Positions 18,101 through 27,795 of a stretch of 64,000 nt of DNA are shown one piece after another. The number at the start of each line of letters is the position of its first letter. The first letter of the stretch is position 1. Below the pieces are notes generated by a model. That model did not search any database. It was given only the letters and a program-made list of their open reading frames with translations, and was not told the origin of the DNA. Source of the stretch: Chitinophaga varians (GTDB lineage: Bacteria; Bacteroidota; Bacteroidia; Chitinophagales; Chitinophagaceae); assembly GCF_012641275.1 (NCBI RefSeq), contig NZ_JABAIA010000003.1, positions 1,178,001 through 1,242,000 of the forward strand, in the 5' to 3' direction. Position numbers and translations under genes: made by a program.

Positions 18101-20621
18101 CATCGACCGATGTCAGCGTAATGGTGACGACGCCTGTATTGATGGCACTGAGGTTGCCGAAGGCGTCCACTTTGGCTATGCTGGTGTCGGAAGAACGCCA
18201 GGTGACGGCCGGATTGGTAGGATAGGCGGGTGTCAGCTTCGCTGTCAGTTTAATGGAATATCCTTTTACAACCGTGTCTGAGGCGGCATTGATAATTTCC
18301 ACGGCCTGCACCGGTCCTGCTACCGGCGTACCGAAGTACATGCCATTTCCGTGCACGGAAACGACCATCCGGCCCCTGTTATCGGCAGTAATACTGGGAG
18401 CTACACCCGGCAGGCGGTCCAGGATGGTGGACCAGGTGCGGCCGGTGTCATCTGAACGGAAGGCGCCGTAGGCAATGCCGTTAATGGGAATGGCCTGGCT
18501 GGTAACATACAGCGCCAGGTGCGCATTGGGTGTCGTGTCAGACAGGGCCACGGCCACCCATTTAGGCTTAAAGGTGTCTCCGCCTACCTTCACGAATGTT
18601 TTGCCGGTATCTGTAGTGTGATAAAGACCGCTGTTTTGCGGATAAGCCTCGTTGTGGTAGGCGATCCATACGTCGCCTGTTTTGCCGGGCGTTGTTTCCA
18701 CATTGGAGGTGGTGGCATAAGCGGAACCATTGGAGTTGTTGCCGCCATTGGCGGTAAGGCCGGCGGCGGCTGTTTTCACGAACGACTTCCCACCATCGGA
18801 GCTAACGAAAAACGAACCGCGGTCCCATATGTAGAAATAGTCGCCGTTTACTTTATCCGACGCCAGGTGGTTTTCCCCCGGGTATACCATCCACTGTCCG
18901 CCTGCAGGTAATATTCCTGCTGAAAGGCCGGTGGATTTTGTCCAGCTGCTGCCCAGGTCGGACGACCAGTAAACGTTGCCCAGGTTGTTGCCGTCCATTT
19001 GCGTGAGCCAGACGATGTTTCTGCGGTTGGCAGATACGGATATGCGTCCACGTAAGCCCGGTGATTTAGGGAAGAGCGTATAGGTATCGCCGCCATCGGT
19101 GGAATAACCTGAGCGCGAGTCGCTGATGTTGGAAGTGCCGGCGCCGTCGGAACCTACGCGCACAATGAAATTAGGATCGGTGTACTGGAAGGCCACCCCA
19201 TTCATATTGAAAGCGCTGAAGACGTTGTTATGCAGCGCGGTATTGGACACCGCACCCTCGAATAAAGGCTCCGACAGGGAACGGTGATGGCCGCCGCCCA
19301 CGTCCGCGGTGGCGGTGAGCAGTACGCTCTTGCCGCTGGGAGGCGCCACCATAGGGCCTGTTACCATGATCTCTTCCAGTCCGACCACACGGATCTTCCA
19401 GTCATTGGCGGAAGCGGAAATGTTATCAGTCGACAGTATGTCCAACAGGTCATTGATCCATACTCTGTCGGGATGAAAAGGGTCCCAGGTGAAGGTATAC
19501 GGGTTATGGCCGGGCGCATTGTACGATAAACCGTCATTGGCGGAATGCGGGGCTTCTGAATTATCACGGGTGTTGATTTTTCCCTGTGTATAGTAGCCCG
19601 GGGCACCGCCTTTATGGGAAATAAAATAGGGATCTTTTTGCCAGCTGCCGCGGGTGCTTACAATGATGTCTTCTGAATTGGCGGGGTTGACCGCTACTTT
19701 GGCAAAAGATCTTTTCTCTTTCGTGGAATCAGGATCTAAATAAATGGGGGAGATGTCCTGCCATCCGCCGCCTTTATATTTGAATACGCCTTTTTTAATA
19801 CCGTTGAACCTGCCGGCAGAAACATACAGCGTTCCGTCTGCATGAAGTGTGGCACGTGTGGCATACACGGGGCTGTTGGGCATCAGGGTGAACGAACCGC
19901 CGCCGTCTTCAGATACGTATACGCCGGGGGAGCGGCCGATATAAATCCGCTTAGTGACATTGACGCCGTTGATGTTGATAGTGCCGGCGCTTTTGTCGAA
20001 AAGCAGGAAAGAAGAGGTGCCTGCGGTAGGGATGGCGCTTACCTGCGACCAGCTGGCGCCGGCATCTTCTGATTTCCAGGCGCCGGTCTTATCTGTTATC
20101 ACCCATACCCGGTTGCTGTTGGAAGGGTCTACCTGTATACGGTCCCCGTAAGTCTGTGAGCCGTTGGGATCTACCAGGATGGGCACATGTAAATCGGTCC
20201 AGGTATCGCCCCGGTCAGTACTCTTCATTACGGTGCCTGCGCTGGTCCCTCTGCCGGGCGAGGGGCCGGCCACGTGTTCTACAGTGGCATACAGAATGTT
20301 GCCGGTGGCATCGTTCGGATCCACGCCGATACTGCCGCAACGTTGACTGAATTCCCAGCTCCAGTATTCGACAGGCATCTTTTTGAACAGCATTAAATAT
20401 TCCCATTTTTGCAGGTCTTTATTCCACCGGTAAGGAGTGCCCACATCAGTGGTGATGAAATAAAGGTCCGGGACTTTAGGATGCGGCACAAAGTTAGGAA
20501 GGGCGCCGGAACCGCCTATCCGCACGGGGTTCCAGATGTACGTTTGTGCCTGTGTGTGCCGCGGTGCGGTCAGACAGACCATCGTTAACAATAGGAGGTA
20601 GTAAATCTTTTTCATGTTCAT
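15165..20621 (-). CDS. GH74-like T9SS-secreted protein with Big_2 and malectin modules
   Basis: Protein of 1818 residues with a signal peptide (1-26). Residues ~28-770 are a GH74-like pair of beta-propellers rich in BNR/Asp-box motifs (KSTDRGDTW, YSTDGGDTY). Asp59 (TTDVGTPYRW) and Asp440 (TADVGGGHH) sit where the GH74 catalytic Asp pair lies. Then come two Big_2 Ig-like domains (~770-935), a malectin-like domain (~939-1112), three Big_2 domains (~1117-1367), a CBM4/9-like sandwich (~1370-1523), a second malectin-like domain (~1532-1707) and a type IX secretion sorting domain (~1742-1818, starting EVYPNPSSS). GH74 enzymes cleave xyloglucan, so cell-surface or secreted attack on a plant beta-glucan is plausible. 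It is the last gene of PUL 1, and its ATG overlaps the stop of the BNR gene by 4 bases. Substrate unproven. Confidence 0.85.
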   Translation of the reverse strand: MNMKKIYYLLLLTMVCLTAPRHTQAQTYIWNPVRIGGSGALPNFVPHPKVPDLYFITTDVGTPYRWNKDLQKWEYLMLFKKMPVEYWSWEFSQRCGSIGVDPNDATGNILYATVEHVAGPSPGRGTSAGTVMKSTDRGDTWTDLHVPILVDPNGSQTYGDRIQVDPSNSNRVWVITDKTGAWKSEDAGASWSQVSAIPTAGTSSFLLFDKSAGTININGVNVTKRIYIGRSPGVYVSEDGGGSFTLMPNSPVYATRATLHADGTLYVSAGRFNGIKKGVFKYKGGGWQDISPIYLDPDSTKEKRSFAKVAVNPANSEDIIVSTRGSWQKDPYFISHKGGAPGYYTQGKINTRDNSEAPHSANDGLSYNAPGHNPYTFTWDPFHPDRVWINDLLDILSTDNISASANDWKIRVVGLEEIMVTGPMVAPPSGKSVLLTATADVGGGHHRSLSEPLFEGAVSNTALHNNVFSAFNMNGVAFQYTDPNFIVRVGSDGAGTSNISDSRSGYSTDGGDTYTLFPKSPGLRGRISVSANRRNIVWLTQMDGNNLGNVYWSSDLGSSWTKSTGLSAGILPAGGQWMVYPGENHLASDKVNGDYFYIWDRGSFFVSSDGGKSFVKTAAAGLTANGGNNSNGSAYATTSNVETTPGKTGDVWIAYHNEAYPQNSGLYHTTDTGKTFVKVGGDTFKPKWVAVALSDTTPNAHLALYVTSQAIPINGIAYGAFRSDDTGRTWSTILDRLPGVAPSITADNRGRMVVSVHGNGMYFGTPVAGPVQAVEIINAASDTVVKGYSIKLTAKLTPAYPTNPAVTWRSSDTSIAKVDAFGNLSAINTGVVTITLTSVDGGKTNSRQITVIPPVISTGVTIDSIVYGTMNTPRQIAVAVIPANTTNKMLNWSVADSTVASVDANGTLTGLKQGSTTLTISASDGGFTKTVQLVVNTTVIAINAGSTGNPATPYQTTAIGQYVPEGPAGTDKLWHAGYTGNVKITATVDLSQVTSPAPRQVYEYMRISRYNQTPMRYYFRNLIANANYSLRLHFVEPVDADKANRTFSVKTSGDSLINFNVYQAAGNKLNTVITRTLEAKSDNDGTIVVYFFPNGTLNGPYTASIAALEARIILLQGISITSDSSNLYVNYKDTLKLTTTPANATNRNVVYKSSNDAIATVDMNGIVTGKAAGTVTITAKSVESGFTASKTYTVIYIPVAALTLDTTAATVSVGATLQLNATISPSKASNKGVTWSTSDSTIATVSNNGTITGIKQGDVVIRAIAADNAAIVAQANVHIANVLATGLTFQPSPITIGEKDTIRVNITYIPANTSIKKVTWSGSNPALATIDSTGLITAVKQGTLTITANTHDGSGVSATLPVTVVPFDSCGGIPNYGFESGMVNWLSYKDTALTPGAVYAVSGKGHSGDKAATLGYGPVKTALNMQNTIPVRGGSIIVFTKWIKVEKDANGYPWWAGYGVGFIDSTGAATGNASYAKDVYNVPAYLDNWAQIRDTVNVPDSATGLTYWIAKTGPGTVWVDDYCIEVLKTNKSAVLGINAGTTNTPAGPYANTTFAQYVPEGPTGTDKLWHAGYTWVQKVDGPVDVSKVTDPAPPQVYEYIRIFKDNVTQMRYYLRNLAPNNVYAVRMHFVEPQDAQKNNRVFSVKATNGLDSLTDFNVYQAAGNKLNTAITRTIRAKADASGLIMVFFYPKKGLYDPYSGAIAAIEVRTTSPGDTLQSLTANTTMVAPGGGKLNPHSEPDFTTEVYPNPSSSVFNVRMTSSAKTPALLTIVNNAGNIIYTTRINTGEYYQVGQQLDPGIYYINIRQGTQTKMMKVVKH

Positions 20622-21829
20622 AGTGGAATTTTTAAGGGTCCGGGTGTCTTATAATGTCTGAAGTTCCTGATACGGTGGAACGTAAGGTAGTTGGCGTTAT
20701 GCTGGTTGTCCGCTCCGCCGTCGGCGTCGTCAAAAGCTGTTCTTGATACCGCAATAATGTCTTTGTCGTCGAACTGAAAATCGAGGTATTGAAACCCGTG
20801 TTTGGCCACATCCGGATGATACAGCACAATACCGCGTACCCGCCAGTTTTTCAGGTCGGGCGACGACATCAGGGCGGCGGTGTTCCTTGTTCTTTCAGGG
20901 TTTCCGCCTTTGAAGGCGGTAGGCACATAATTGCTGATGGTCCAGTACTGCCTGCTTACCGGATCATACCTGACGGTAAATTTTTTGCAGCCACCAGGGA
21001 AGTCAATGAACCCGGTGGCTGGTGTGAATGATATCTGTTTGCCGGTGCTGTCCACGTCGATGATGGCTGCTTTCTCATCGCCGTTCACACGATAGTCGGT
21101 CCGTAACATTGTTACCACGTGCCCGTCCGGCGCCGCTACGGCATTGCCTTCCAGCCATCCGCCGAAGTGGCCGCCGAGATAAGTGGAGTCGTACCCGAGC
21201 GCGTTGGAGACGGTCCAGTTGCCGGCATCGAGGAGGTCCGCGCCTGCCGGCGCGGAGATGATAAAGGAGCGAAAGCCGCGGCCCCACTGGCCACCGGGGC
21301 CGTTAAGATCTTCCAGCGCTTTCCAGATACGTTTTTTGTAGATAAGCACCGGCGTTGCAGCGGCATGGAATTTTCCTTCCAGCAGCCTTCCATGTTGCCT
21401 GGTGTCCGGCTGTGTCCAGGTATGACCACCATCGGATGATTTCCGTATAACGACGTCACCACCGGCAGTTTCAGGCCCTATAATATAGGCTTCCCCGTTA
21501 TAGACAAATAACTGCGACCATTCCTGTCCGTCTATCTCTGCTATTTTTTGCCAGGTTTTTCCTTTGTCCGCGGAACTGAATATCTGTGCCCTGCTCTTGC
21601 CTGTGCGGCCCGGACCAAAATATTCATGACTGGCGAGGTAATGTCCATCGGGCAGTATGCAGATGCTGGGAGAACCTATGTATAGTTTCTCCCTTGCAGA
21701 AATGTGCTGGATGACCACTCCCGGTACTTTAGCAGAAGGGTAATCCTGTGCGGAAGAGGAAACGGCCAGTGGCAATAAAGCGATGAAGCCTATCCGCTTT
21801 ATATGAAGGAGGGCATTAATTCCAGCCAT
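20618..21829 (-). CDS. Exported BNR/sialidase-fold protein
   Basis: About 403 residues from ATG at 21829; the frame is open to 21856, inside the susD gene. From 21829 the product begins MAGINALLHIKRIGFIALL, a good signal peptide ending near SSSAQD. This start overlaps the end of susD by 14 bases, suggesting translational coupling. Asp-box repeats (SSADKGKTW, SSDGGHTW) show a six-bladed sialidase-type propeller. The FRIP motif of true sialidases is not seen, so sialic acid cleavage should not be assumed; it may bind or cleave another exo-linked sugar. It shares the four-base ATGA overlap with the GH74-like gene downstream. Confidence 0.82.
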   Translation of the reverse strand: MAGINALLHIKRIGFIALLPLAVSSSAQDYPSAKVPGVVIQHISAREKLYIGSPSICILPDGHYLASHEYFGPGRTGKSRAQIFSSADKGKTWQKIAEIDGQEWSQLFVYNGEAYIIGPETAGGDVVIRKSSDGGHTWTQPDTRQHGRLLEGKFHAAATPVLIYKKRIWKALEDLNGPGGQWGRGFRSFIISAPAGADLLDAGNWTVSNALGYDSTYLGGHFGGWLEGNAVAAPDGHVVTMLRTDYRVNGDEKAAIIDVDSTGKQISFTPATGFIDFPGGCKKFTVRYDPVSRQYWTISNYVPTAFKGGNPERTRNTAALMSSPDLKNWRVRGIVLYHPDVAKHGFQYLDFQFDDKDIIAVSRTAFDDADGGADNQHNANYLTFHRIRNFRHYKTPGPLKIPL

Positions 21830-23417
21830 TGCGAATGTCTTTGGCCACATTGGCATTATAGTTTTTCTCCACGTCCGGAATAGGGAACAGCAGGTGTTTG
21901 TCCTGGAAAGGCTGCATGCCGCTTCCCGGCTCTGCGGCTTTTTCCGCGTTGATCGTTTGTTTGATAGTGCCCCATCTCAGCAGATCGAAATACCGGCACT
22001 GCTCTCCGCATAATTCCAGCTGACGTTCGCGCATCAGTATTTTCATGGCGTTGTCCCTGTCGCCCAGCGTGGTGTACAGTACGGCCTGAGAACGGGAACG
22101 AACGCTGTCTATCAGTGCCAGCGGCGCGTTGCCGGTATTGCCTTGCTGGATATACGCTTCCGCCAGCATCAGCATTACATCTGCCAGGCGGATCACCTGC
22201 CCGTTGATAGGACTTTTCGGGTCACCGTACTTTTCCACGAGGTTGTAATACTCATATTTTTTCCAGCGATAGTCGCCCTGCGGATCGGTGGCGTCAAAAG
22301 GGAATGGTTTTGCGCCGGTGGCACATTGCTGGCAATACATGGTTTCTCCGCCTGAAGCGGCGGTGCCATAGAAGGTGGATTTGGCGCGGGGATCGGTATA
22401 CGGGTCACCGGTGGTGGGATGAGGATACGTGAACGCTTTCACGGCGGCATTACTGATGTACACGTTTTTCCAGTCGTTCCAGCCGTATTCCATGGCGCGG
22501 CCGGTATGTGTTTGTTTACCTACCTGCTCGGCGCCGTTGCCAAACATATAGTAAGGGGAACCAACGCCCCAGTCGGTCCACTGCTGGTCCATGATTTGAA
22601 AGATGTTTTCCGGCGTGTTCTGGTTGGTGGTGCTGAAAACATTATCGAACGAAGGATCGAGTTTGTAGGTATATGGTGCGCCCATCAGTTTTTCGAAAGA
22701 TGTTTGCGCCTGCGCCCATTTTTTCTGGTACAGGTACACTTTCCCAAGAAGGGCTATCACGGCGCCTTTGGTCACCCTTCCTAATTCTGCGGCGGGATAT
22801 ACGGTGGGCAGTTCTGCGGTGGCCTCAGCTTCTGTCAGATCTTTTTCTACCTGCTTCCACACTTCGGCGGCAGGGCTTCGGGATAAATAGTTATTGTGCA
22901 GTGTGGTTTGATAGTCGGTGTAGAGAGGTACATCACCCCATAAGGTCACTAAATGAAAATAGGCGTAGGCCCGCAGGAATTTAACTTCCGCGAGGTATTG
23001 ATTCAGTTTGGCGCGGTCTGCGGTGGCGGTGGGGTTCCAGGCGGCGGCCCTGTCCAGCACCAGGTTGGTGCGGAAGATCATCCGGTAGAGAGAGCTCCAT
23101 AAAGCGCTCTGGTCGGCGTTATTGGTGCCGAAGCTGTAATCGCCCAGTTCCTGTTCAGCGCCCAGCAGAAAGCTGGCGCGTTTGGCTTCATTGCCCATCA
23201 GGTCAAAGATGTAATAATACTCCCTGGCCCATAGTCCCGGGTGTAATAACGTGGCGTAACTGGCGATGGTGGCCTGGTTCATCGCGCCGATGTTGGTGAA
23301 ATAGGTATCGTAAGCGTAGGCGCTCTGGTCTACCAGGTCGAGGCGCGACTTTTTACATCCGGAGGAAACCATCGTCAGCCCGGTTATCAGCAGTAATTGG
23401 TATATATACTTCTTCAT
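21816..23417 (-). CDS. SusD/RagB-type surface glycan-binding lipoprotein
   Basis: Protein of 533 residues. The N-terminus is a lipoprotein signal with lipobox VSSGC and acylated Cys near residue 21. The body shows the SusD plan: LRAYAYFHLVTLWGDVPLYTDY in the N-terminal TPR part, a loop-rich centre, and near the end MILMRERQLELCGEQ followed by YFDLLRWGTI, typical of RagB/SusD C-terminal domains. It caps the SusC channel on the outer membrane and binds the glycan. It follows susC with a 17-base gap, so the two are co-transcribed and pair as one importer. Confidence 0.95.
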   Translation of the reverse strand: MKKYIYQLLLITGLTMVSSGCKKSRLDLVDQSAYAYDTYFTNIGAMNQATIASYATLLHPGLWAREYYYIFDLMGNEAKRASFLLGAEQELGDYSFGTNNADQSALWSSLYRMIFRTNLVLDRAAAWNPTATADRAKLNQYLAEVKFLRAYAYFHLVTLWGDVPLYTDYQTTLHNNYLSRSPAAEVWKQVEKDLTEAEATAELPTVYPAAELGRVTKGAVIALLGKVYLYQKKWAQAQTSFEKLMGAPYTYKLDPSFDNVFSTTNQNTPENIFQIMDQQWTDWGVGSPYYMFGNGAEQVGKQTHTGRAMEYGWNDWKNVYISNAAVKAFTYPHPTTGDPYTDPRAKSTFYGTAASGGETMYCQQCATGAKPFPFDATDPQGDYRWKKYEYYNLVEKYGDPKSPINGQVIRLADVMLMLAEAYIQQGNTGNAPLALIDSVRSRSQAVLYTTLGDRDNAMKILMRERQLELCGEQCRYFDLLRWGTIKQTINAEKAAEPGSGMQPFQDKHLLFPIPDVEKNYNANVAKDIRNGWN

Positions 23418-23434
23418 AAAATCACATTTAAAAA

Positions 23435-26400
23435 TTAAAACCCTAATTGAACGCCTGCGAGGAAGGTTCTTGGCTGCGGTACCTGGCCCTGGTCTATACC
23501 GCGTGCAAATAGATAATCCCCCGCCACCTCCGGATCATAACCGGAATACCTGGTGATGGTGATCAGGTTCTGGGCTGCGATGTAAACGCGCAGTGATTTA
23601 AGTGAGCCTTTGGTGGTGCTGGTTAACGTTGATGCGGGAACGTTATATCCAACAGTGATGTTCCTTAAACGAAGGTAGCTGCCGTCTTCCAGCCACCAGT
23701 CGGACGGGCGCAGGTTGCCGTTGCCGGTCACGTTCTGGCCTATCCTGGGCAGCGCAGCCACATCGCCGGGCTTCCGCCACCTGTCGAGGATGTCGGTGCC
23801 GGCGTTATGCCCGGTAGACATGAAGCTGGTGTATAGTTTTAAGCCGTTCAGGAGTTTTGATCCGCTGACACCTGATAATACCAGGTTCAGGTCGAAGTTT
23901 TTATAGGTGACGCCTGCATTGATACCGTAGATATATTTGGGGATGGCGCTGCCCAATATCTCCTGGTCTTTGGCGGTGACTACGCCATCGCCGTCGATGT
24001 CTTTGTAAATAAAATCACCGGGCAGCAGACCGTCCTGGTACTTTGCGTCCGGTTTGCCTGTTCTTTTGGCTGCTTCAAGATTGAGCGCATTTATTTCCTC
24101 AGCATCCCTGGCCACATGGTCCAGCCGGTAGCCGTAGAAGGCGCCAATGGCGCTGCCGGCGGCGGTATAGGTAGTGGCAGGTACGGGCGTGAAGGCACCG
24201 GCCTGGATAGGTGCGGAAAACTGATCGCCTAATGACAATACTTCGTTGTGGTTAAGAGAACCATTGACGCTTATATTGAAGCTTAGGTTTTTGTTGATCT
24301 TTTCCCTGTAACCGATCGTTAACTCAAACCCGCTGTTACGTGCGTCCGCTGCGTTTACTGTTTTTCGTGGCTGCGTGCCCGTTGGGCTCACACCAATACT
24401 GGCAGGCAGCAGGGTGGTGACCAGCAGGCCGCTGCTTTTGCGGTCGTACCAGTCGGCTTCAATGGTGAGGCGGTTATTGAAGAATGCCAGTGCCATGCCT
24501 ATGTCGATCTGGTTGGTTTGCTCCCATTTTAAGTCCGGGTTGCTGAGCGTGGTGAGCGTGGTGCCGGACACAAATGTTTCCGTACTGCCCAGGGAATATA
24601 CCAACGCGCCACCAGGCGTGCCCTGGTAGGTTTTGGCGGTATTGAGGAAGTTGGGAATATTGTTGTTGCCGGTCTGTCCCCAGTTGACACTCAGCTTGCC
24701 GTCCGACAGCACCGGGATGGAATTTTTAATAAATGTTTCTTCCGAAAAGCGCCATGACACGCCGCCGCCGAAGAAATTACCGTAACGGTTGTTGGGGCCG
24801 AAGTTGGATGCGCCATCCCGGCGGTAGCTGGAAGTCAGTATGTATTTATCGTCATAGGTATAGTTCAACCGGCCATAGTAGGAGATCACGGAAGGGCGCG
24901 CATAGTTGGAATAACTGTTGGTGACAGACTGGAAAGAGGCTACGCCTACATTGGGGATATTGTCGTTAGGTTGCCCGGTACCCCTGACAGATGAACCGTT
25001 GGTGATGCCCGGGTCTATATAGCTCTGTCCGGCAATTGCGGAAAACTGGTGTTTGCCCAGCAGCTTGTCGTACGAGAGATAGTTTTCCAGCATGTAGTAG
25101 GAGTTCTCCGTAAAAGTCAGCATGGATTGGCGCGCCTGGTTCAGGAAGTTGGACGACTGGTACTGTTGCTGATAACTGTTGCTGCGGCTGGAGTTGACTT
25201 CTGCCGCGAACTGTGAGCGGAGTTTTAATCCGTCAAGGAGCCTTACCTCACCTGACAGCTGCGGGAAGAAAGCCATGGATTTAGTCGTTTGGCTTTTCAT
25301 GGCTATCTCCTGCAGGGGGTTAACGGCATTGCTGAAATCATCGATGTTGGAGAGGATAGAATATCCGCCCTGGATGGATGGGTCCAGAATGGGCTTATAG
25401 GGAGCATATTGTATGGCGTTGATGATATTGGCATAGTTGCCTTTGCTGACATACTGCCGGACGATGATATTTTGTGTGAACCGGAAGCGGCCCAGTGTTT
25501 CCTCCAGGCCTACGCGTGCCTGGAACCTTTTGTTGGTGGCGTCGGTCAGGATCGCCTGTTGATCTATATAGGAGGCAGATACGCTATAGTTTACCTTTTC
25601 ACCGCCACCGCTGATATTGAGATCATTTTCGGATACCAGGGCGTTGCAGAAAACAGCGTCCTGCCAGTTGGTGCTGTCCTGCAATACGGCCGCGGTGCCG
25701 AATTTGGCCGGTAGCACGGTGTTTTTGGTCGCAGCGAGGTCTTTCAGCGCGTCCACATATTGTGCCGCATTGAGCAGGTGAAGTTGTTTCCAGGCTTTGG
25801 CTGTGCCCCATTGGGAAGTGAAACTGACGCGGGGCGGACCGGTCTTCCCTTTTTTGGTGGTGATGATCACCACGCCGTTGGCAGCCGCAGAGCCGTAGAT
25901 GGCGGTAGAAGCCGCATCTTTGAGGACGGTGATGCTTTCTATGTCTTGCGGATTGAGCGTGTTAAAAAGGTTTTTGGTGCCCTGGATGCCGTCCACTACA
26001 TACAGCGGATTGATGTCGGTGAAGCTGCCGGTGCCTCTGATGATGATCTGGGCATCTGCGCCGGCGCTGCCGCTGCTTTGCAACACCTGTACGCCGGCAG
26101 CTTTACCGATGAGCAACTGTGAAGGGTTGGTGGCGTTGACAGCGCCGGCTTCTTTCACCGTTACCACGTTGAACGCGCCTACTACGTTCTTCTTTTTGGC
26201 GGTGCCGTAGCCGATCACCACAATGTCGCTCAGGGCCGCTACTGTTTTGACGAGGCGTACCGACAAAGTGAGCGTGGCGCCCGGTTTCAGGGATATGTTG
26301 TCGAGTCGCTGCGTTTCAAAGCCCATGTAGGAAATGCTGAAGGAATATTTTCCTTCGGGAGGCAGTCCGGAGAAACGGAACACGCCGTTGCTGTCCGTCA

Positions 26401-26593
26401 TGACACCGGCGGTATACTTTGTTTTTTCATTGAGCGCTACCACCGAGGCATTGGGAAGAAGATCACCCAGGTCGGTGCGCACGGTGCCGGTCAACTGCAT
26501 GCGGCCCTGGGCCCGGGTGGTCATTGAAAGGCCTGATATCAGCATGACTGGCAGCAGAAACAGAAACCATTTTGGTTGATAGAACATCTTCAT
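23435..26593 (-). CDS. SusC/RagA-type TonB-dependent transporter
   Basis: Protein of 1052 residues: signal peptide (to about residue 29), a carboxypeptidase-D regulatory-like domain (~30-115), a TonB-dependent plug with the SusC signature (YVVDGIQGTKNLFNTLNPQD then IESITVLKDAAS near 200-230) and a 22-strand outer-membrane barrel ending in Phe. It imports oligosaccharides into the periplasm using TonB energy. No N-terminal STN signalling domain is evident, although a FecR-like anti-sigma gene lies 84 bp upstream; such loci normally signal through an STN-bearing SusC, so the signalling route is unclear. The order sigma, FecR, SusC, SusD, enzymes is the classical PUL order. Confidence 0.95.
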   Translation of the reverse strand: MKMFYQPKWFLFLLPVMLISGLSMTTRAQGRMQLTGTVRTDLGDLLPNASVVALNEKTKYTAGVMTDSNGVFRFSGLPPEGKYSFSISYMGFETQRLDNISLKPGATLTLSVRLVKTVAALSDIVVIGYGTAKKKNVVGAFNVVTVKEAGAVNATNPSQLLIGKAAGVQVLQSSGSAGADAQIIIRGTGSFTDINPLYVVDGIQGTKNLFNTLNPQDIESITVLKDAASTAIYGSAAANGVVIITTKKGKTGPPRVSFTSQWGTAKAWKQLHLLNAAQYVDALKDLAATKNTVLPAKFGTAAVLQDSTNWQDAVFCNALVSENDLNISGGGEKVNYSVSASYIDQQAILTDATNKRFQARVGLEETLGRFRFTQNIIVRQYVSKGNYANIINAIQYAPYKPILDPSIQGGYSILSNIDDFSNAVNPLQEIAMKSQTTKSMAFFPQLSGEVRLLDGLKLRSQFAAEVNSSRSNSYQQQYQSSNFLNQARQSMLTFTENSYYMLENYLSYDKLLGKHQFSAIAGQSYIDPGITNGSSVRGTGQPNDNIPNVGVASFQSVTNSYSNYARPSVISYYGRLNYTYDDKYILTSSYRRDGASNFGPNNRYGNFFGGGVSWRFSEETFIKNSIPVLSDGKLSVNWGQTGNNNIPNFLNTAKTYQGTPGGALVYSLGSTETFVSGTTLTTLSNPDLKWEQTNQIDIGMALAFFNNRLTIEADWYDRKSSGLLVTTLLPASIGVSPTGTQPRKTVNAADARNSGFELTIGYREKINKNLSFNISVNGSLNHNEVLSLGDQFSAPIQAGAFTPVPATTYTAAGSAIGAFYGYRLDHVARDAEEINALNLEAAKRTGKPDAKYQDGLLPGDFIYKDIDGDGVVTAKDQEILGSAIPKYIYGINAGVTYKNFDLNLVLSGVSGSKLLNGLKLYTSFMSTGHNAGTDILDRWRKPGDVAALPRIGQNVTGNGNLRPSDWWLEDGSYLRLRNITVGYNVPASTLTSTTKGSLKSLRVYIAAQNLITITRYSGYDPEVAGDYLFARGIDQGQVPQPRTFLAGVQLGF

Positions 26594-26677
26594 AACTGGA
26601 ACGTGTTTTTAAATACAGGGCATAGCAGGCCCGGAGCGCTAAAGGCGCCCGCTTGTGGACAGAACTATATGGGTGAA

Positions 26678-27727
26678 TTATTTCCTCTTGATTATAAATC
26701 CGCTATCATTCCGGATCAGCGTCAGGTTATTGGGCAGCGTTAAATCAGTCAGTATTTTCTCCAGGGAATCTGTTTTTTCAAATTTACCATCGAAATAAAT
26801 CGATATCACGTCTGAAGGATAATAGTAGATAGCTACGCCATAATAATTACTCAGCTGGTCCAATACCTGCGACATTGGTTGATTATTAAATTTATACCAG
26901 TCCGGTTTCGTGTATCCGGCGCCGTTGTTGCCGGCTTTTACCGGCAGGTCTGCGCTCCTGGTGTTGAAGTCTGTCACCAGCGCTTTGCCTGTTTTACGGT
27001 AGTAGTTAAGCGCTTTGCCAGGAGTCAGTACTACGTCGCTGATGATTTTTTTGTTGTTGACGGCCCCCTGCACCATTACTTTCCCGCTGTTGAGCCTGAT
27101 GCTGATGATGTCTTCCCCGGGGATGGCTTTTACATGAAAAAAGGTGCCCAGTGCGGTCGTATATAGTTCACCGCTATACACGACGAAGGGGTGTATTTTA
27201 TCGGCAGCCACCGTGAACCCGGCTTCTCCGGTCAGGTAGATGTTCCTGTTGTCTGTGAATTGTTTGTCGTACACGATGGAAGCTGCCGGAAGCAACTGTA
27301 CGACCGAGCCGTCCGGCAATGTAATGGCCATGGTTTTATGGCCCGTGTTGATAGTCTGTTGTTGTCGTTCAGGCGGTACCGTTGCCGTTATGCCTGGATT
27401 AATGGCCGTTATTTTGGGGCGGTCCTGGCGGAAGAGAAGCAATGTTCCGCCGGCCAGCACGCCGGCCGTTACTGCCGCGATGGCCAGTCGTGCAGCCCAT
27501 TTCCTGCGATTATTGCCTGGCACCGTTTGCTGATGAATATTCTTCAGCCACTGCCGGGAAACGGCTTCCGGAAAGTGGCTGCCTTCCTGCAGTTGCAGGA
27601 ATTCCTCTTCCGGCAGGTATTTCTCCAGCATATCAGGATGCTCCTGCAGGTAATTGGCTACCCTGCGGGCTTCTTCCGGTGTGCATTGATTGCTGAAAAA
27701 CCGTATCAGTAATTCATCATTGATCAT
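26678..27727 (-). CDS. FecR-family anti-sigma factor
   Basis: Protein of 349 residues. A short cytoplasmic N-terminal region (residues ~1-75, with an anti-sigma-like helix set) is followed by one transmembrane helix (~83-104), a periplasmic FecR domain (ITLPDGSVVQLLPAASIVY near 138-230) and a C-terminal DUF4974 domain (QPMSQVLDQLSNYYGVAIYY to the end). It should hold the adjacent ECF sigma factor at the inner membrane until the outer-membrane transporter signals. It lies 68 bp after the sigma gene and 84 bp before susC. Confidence 0.93.
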   Translation of the reverse strand: MINDELLIRFFSNQCTPEEARRVANYLQEHPDMLEKYLPEEEFLQLQEGSHFPEAVSRQWLKNIHQQTVPGNNRRKWAARLAIAAVTAGVLAGGTLLLFRQDRPKITAINPGITATVPPERQQQTINTGHKTMAITLPDGSVVQLLPAASIVYDKQFTDNRNIYLTGEAGFTVAADKIHPFVVYSGELYTTALGTFFHVKAIPGEDIISIRLNSGKVMVQGAVNNKKIISDVVLTPGKALNYYRKTGKALVTDFNTRSADLPVKAGNNGAGYTKPDWYKFNNQPMSQVLDQLSNYYGVAIYYYPSDVISIYFDGKFEKTDSLEKILTDLTLPNNLTLIRNDSGFIIKRK

Positions 27728-27795
27728 ATGATATTTGGCTGATAGTAAGTAATACGTTTGTGACAGGCTAACTACGTAGTCCCGTCAAAAAAAAA

